Both the position numbers and the translations under genes were made by a program. Shown here one piece after another: positions 62,968-64,000 of a DNA stretch of 64,000 nt. Source of the DNA: Kordia sp039026955 (lineage in GTDB: Bacteria > Bacteroidota > Bacteroidia > Flavobacteriales > Flavobacteriaceae); NCBI GenBank assembly GCA_039026955.1, contig JBCCLH010000008.1:62001-126000 (forward strand), given 5' to 3'. Within the stretch, counting starts at the first letter, position 1; each line of letters opens with the position of its first letter. The notes under the pieces were generated by a model, which was not told where the DNA came from, searched no databases, and saw only the letters and a list, made by a program, of their open reading frames with translations.

Positions 62968-64000
62968 ATGAACAAGAAACCACTTTTACAACCATACAAT
63001 TCCAAAAATCTACAACTCAAAAATCGAGTGATTATGGCGCCTTTGACACGAAGTCGCGCCAACAACAAAGGAAATGTACCCACAGATGAATTACACGGAC
63101 TCTATTATGAACAAAGAGCTTCTGCGGGATTAATCATTACGGAAGGCTCACAAGTTTCTAAAGAAGCGGTAGGGTACGTGCACACTCCAGGCATATATAG
63201 CGCTGATCAGAAAAGCGCATGGAAGCAAGTGACGAAGCGTGTACATGACAAAGGCGGAAAGATTTTTATTCAATTATGGCATGTGGGACGAATTTCACAT
63301 CCTGATTTTCATAATGGTGAATTGCCGTTGGCGCCATCAGCGATCAATCCGAAGCGAAAATCGTATACACCAGAAGGTTTTAAAGATACAGTCACACCTC
63401 GCAAAATGACACAAGAAGATATTGATAGAACGATTCAGGATTTTGTCAATGCAGGAAAAAACGCCATGGAAGCAGGTTTTGATGGTGTGGAAATTCATTC
63501 GTCTAACGGATATCTTTTTCATCAGTTTTTTACGAATTGTTCCAATACGCGTACCGACAACTATGGTGGAAGCATTGAAAACAACGCACGATTTTTCTTT
63601 GAAACGCTCGATGCCATGAAACAAGCAATCCCAGAACAAAAAATTGGGGTACGATTCAATCCATCGTTAGATTCCGTTTTTGCGGGCATATTTATGGATG
63701 AAGAAACGATTCCTACGTTTGAATACATTATCAAAAAACTAAATGACTACGATTTGGCGTATGTACACTTATCGGAACCTTTTTCTGATGTATCAGCAGT
63801 GCCACATGCAGTCACCAACATTGCGAAGCATTTCAGGCCTTTATACAACGGAACGCTCATAATCAATACCGATTTCACCTTTGACAAAGGAAACGCCGTC
63901 ATAGAAGCCGATGAAGCGGATTTAGTCGCCTTTGGAAAGCCTTACATTTCCAATCCGGATTTGGTAGAACGTTTTGCACATGGAATTCCTTTAGCCGATT
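62968..64000 (+). CDS. Old Yellow Enzyme family alkene reductase (3' partial)
   Basis: The frame opens at the ATG at 62968 and stays open to the last base, so the C-terminus lies beyond the window; 344 residues are visible. VIMAPLTRSRA, FIQLWHVGRISHPDF (flavin contact), GFDGVEIHSSNGYLFHQF and NTRTDNYGGSIENNARF are typical OYE motifs, and DLVAFGKPYISNPDL is the second phosphate-binding part. It reduces activated C=C bonds with NADPH through FMN and often protects against electrophiles. It diverges from the flavoprotein gene. Confidence 0.93.
   Translation, partial: MNKKPLLQPYNSKNLQLKNRVIMAPLTRSRANNKGNVPTDELHGLYYEQRASAGLIITEGSQVSKEAVGYVHTPGIYSADQKSAWKQVTKRVHDKGGKIFIQLWHVGRISHPDFHNGELPLAPSAINPKRKSYTPEGFKDTVTPRKMTQEDIDRTIQDFVNAGKNAMEAGFDGVEIHSSNGYLFHQFFTNCSNTRTDNYGGSIENNARFFFETLDAMKQAIPEQKIGVRFNPSLDSVFAGIFMDEETIPTFEYIIKKLNDYDLAYVHLSEPFSDVSAVPHAVTNIAKHFRPLYNGTLIINTDFTFDKGNAVIEADEADLVAFGKPYISNPDLVERFAHGIPLAD

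Overview
The window looks like a chromosomal segment of a marine flavobacterium (Bacteroidota, Flavobacteriaceae; a Kordia-like genome would fit, but I cannot fix the genus). The grounds are the AT-rich sequence, TAnnTTTG-type promoters with weak Shine-Dalgarno sites, a type IX secretion sorting domain, a PorV/PorQ-family protein, LytTR regulators, BlaI/M56 pairs, TPR-linked sensor kinases and frequent 1-base TAATG or 4-8-base overlaps between genes. No tRNA, rRNA, CRISPR array, transposase or prophage was recognised.

Layout. 1-5204 (+) is the end of a surface-glycan block: GT2 glycosyltransferase (cut by the window edge), GT-C-like membrane protein, GINT1-like transferase domain, methyltransferase and GT4 glycosyltransferase. 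5243-11864 (-) is the most interesting region, a compact RiPP locus. It has an outer-membrane beta-barrel protein, a 63-residue precursor peptide, an FxsB-type radical SAM/SPASM maturase, a C39-peptidase ABC exporter and a 44-residue membrane peptide that overlaps the exporter stop by one base. A strong hairpin terminator lies between precursor and maturase. 12290-13957 holds a small secreted protein, an unknown protein and an LCIB-type carbonic anhydrase. 14298-18009 returns to glycan genes (methyltransferase, CapK-like ligase, polyprenyl-phosphate sugar transferase). A patatin phospholipase and an orphan lanthipeptide-type precursor follow.

19286-28777 is mostly core genome: DUF4105 and PorV/PorQ proteins, phosphatidylserine synthase, LptB, a carboxymuconolactone decarboxylase-like protein, TatC, a KdsD-like isomerase and RecQ. 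29046-31728 is a two-component pair. 31839-39891 holds small lipoproteins, a cyclophilin-FKBP fusion, a YfiT-like thiol transferase, a thioredoxin-like protein, CsaA, MutS2, a CPBP protease and Ung. 40238-46740 holds a binding-protein-like gene, nucleoside phosphorylase, DUF1835, SUI1, a 2OG-Fe(II) oxygenase and a fused E1 alpha/beta 2-oxoacid dehydrogenase. 47514-60863 holds a T9SS-secreted beta-propeller protein, a peroxiredoxin, two LytTR regulators, a DUF2306-serine hydrolase-TPR fusion, an acyltransferase, M23-LysM, an M56-M23 fusion with its BlaI repressor, and an M50-TPR protein. The end carries a berberine-bridge-type flavoprotein and an Old Yellow Enzyme that runs off the window.

Intergenic DNA is rich in repeats: heptamer arrays of CCTAAAA and CCTAACA that start at stop codons, three 103-bp tandem copies, a dispersed repeat of about 120 bp in four copies, REP-like TCGAG modules, a MITE-like element bounded by 17-bp inverted repeats, and paired long palindromes. 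Regulatory sites with good geometry are two BlaI-type palindromes 20 bp apart upstream of blaI, and three TTTATACCT direct repeats (21- and 40-bp spacing) next to a LytTR gene.
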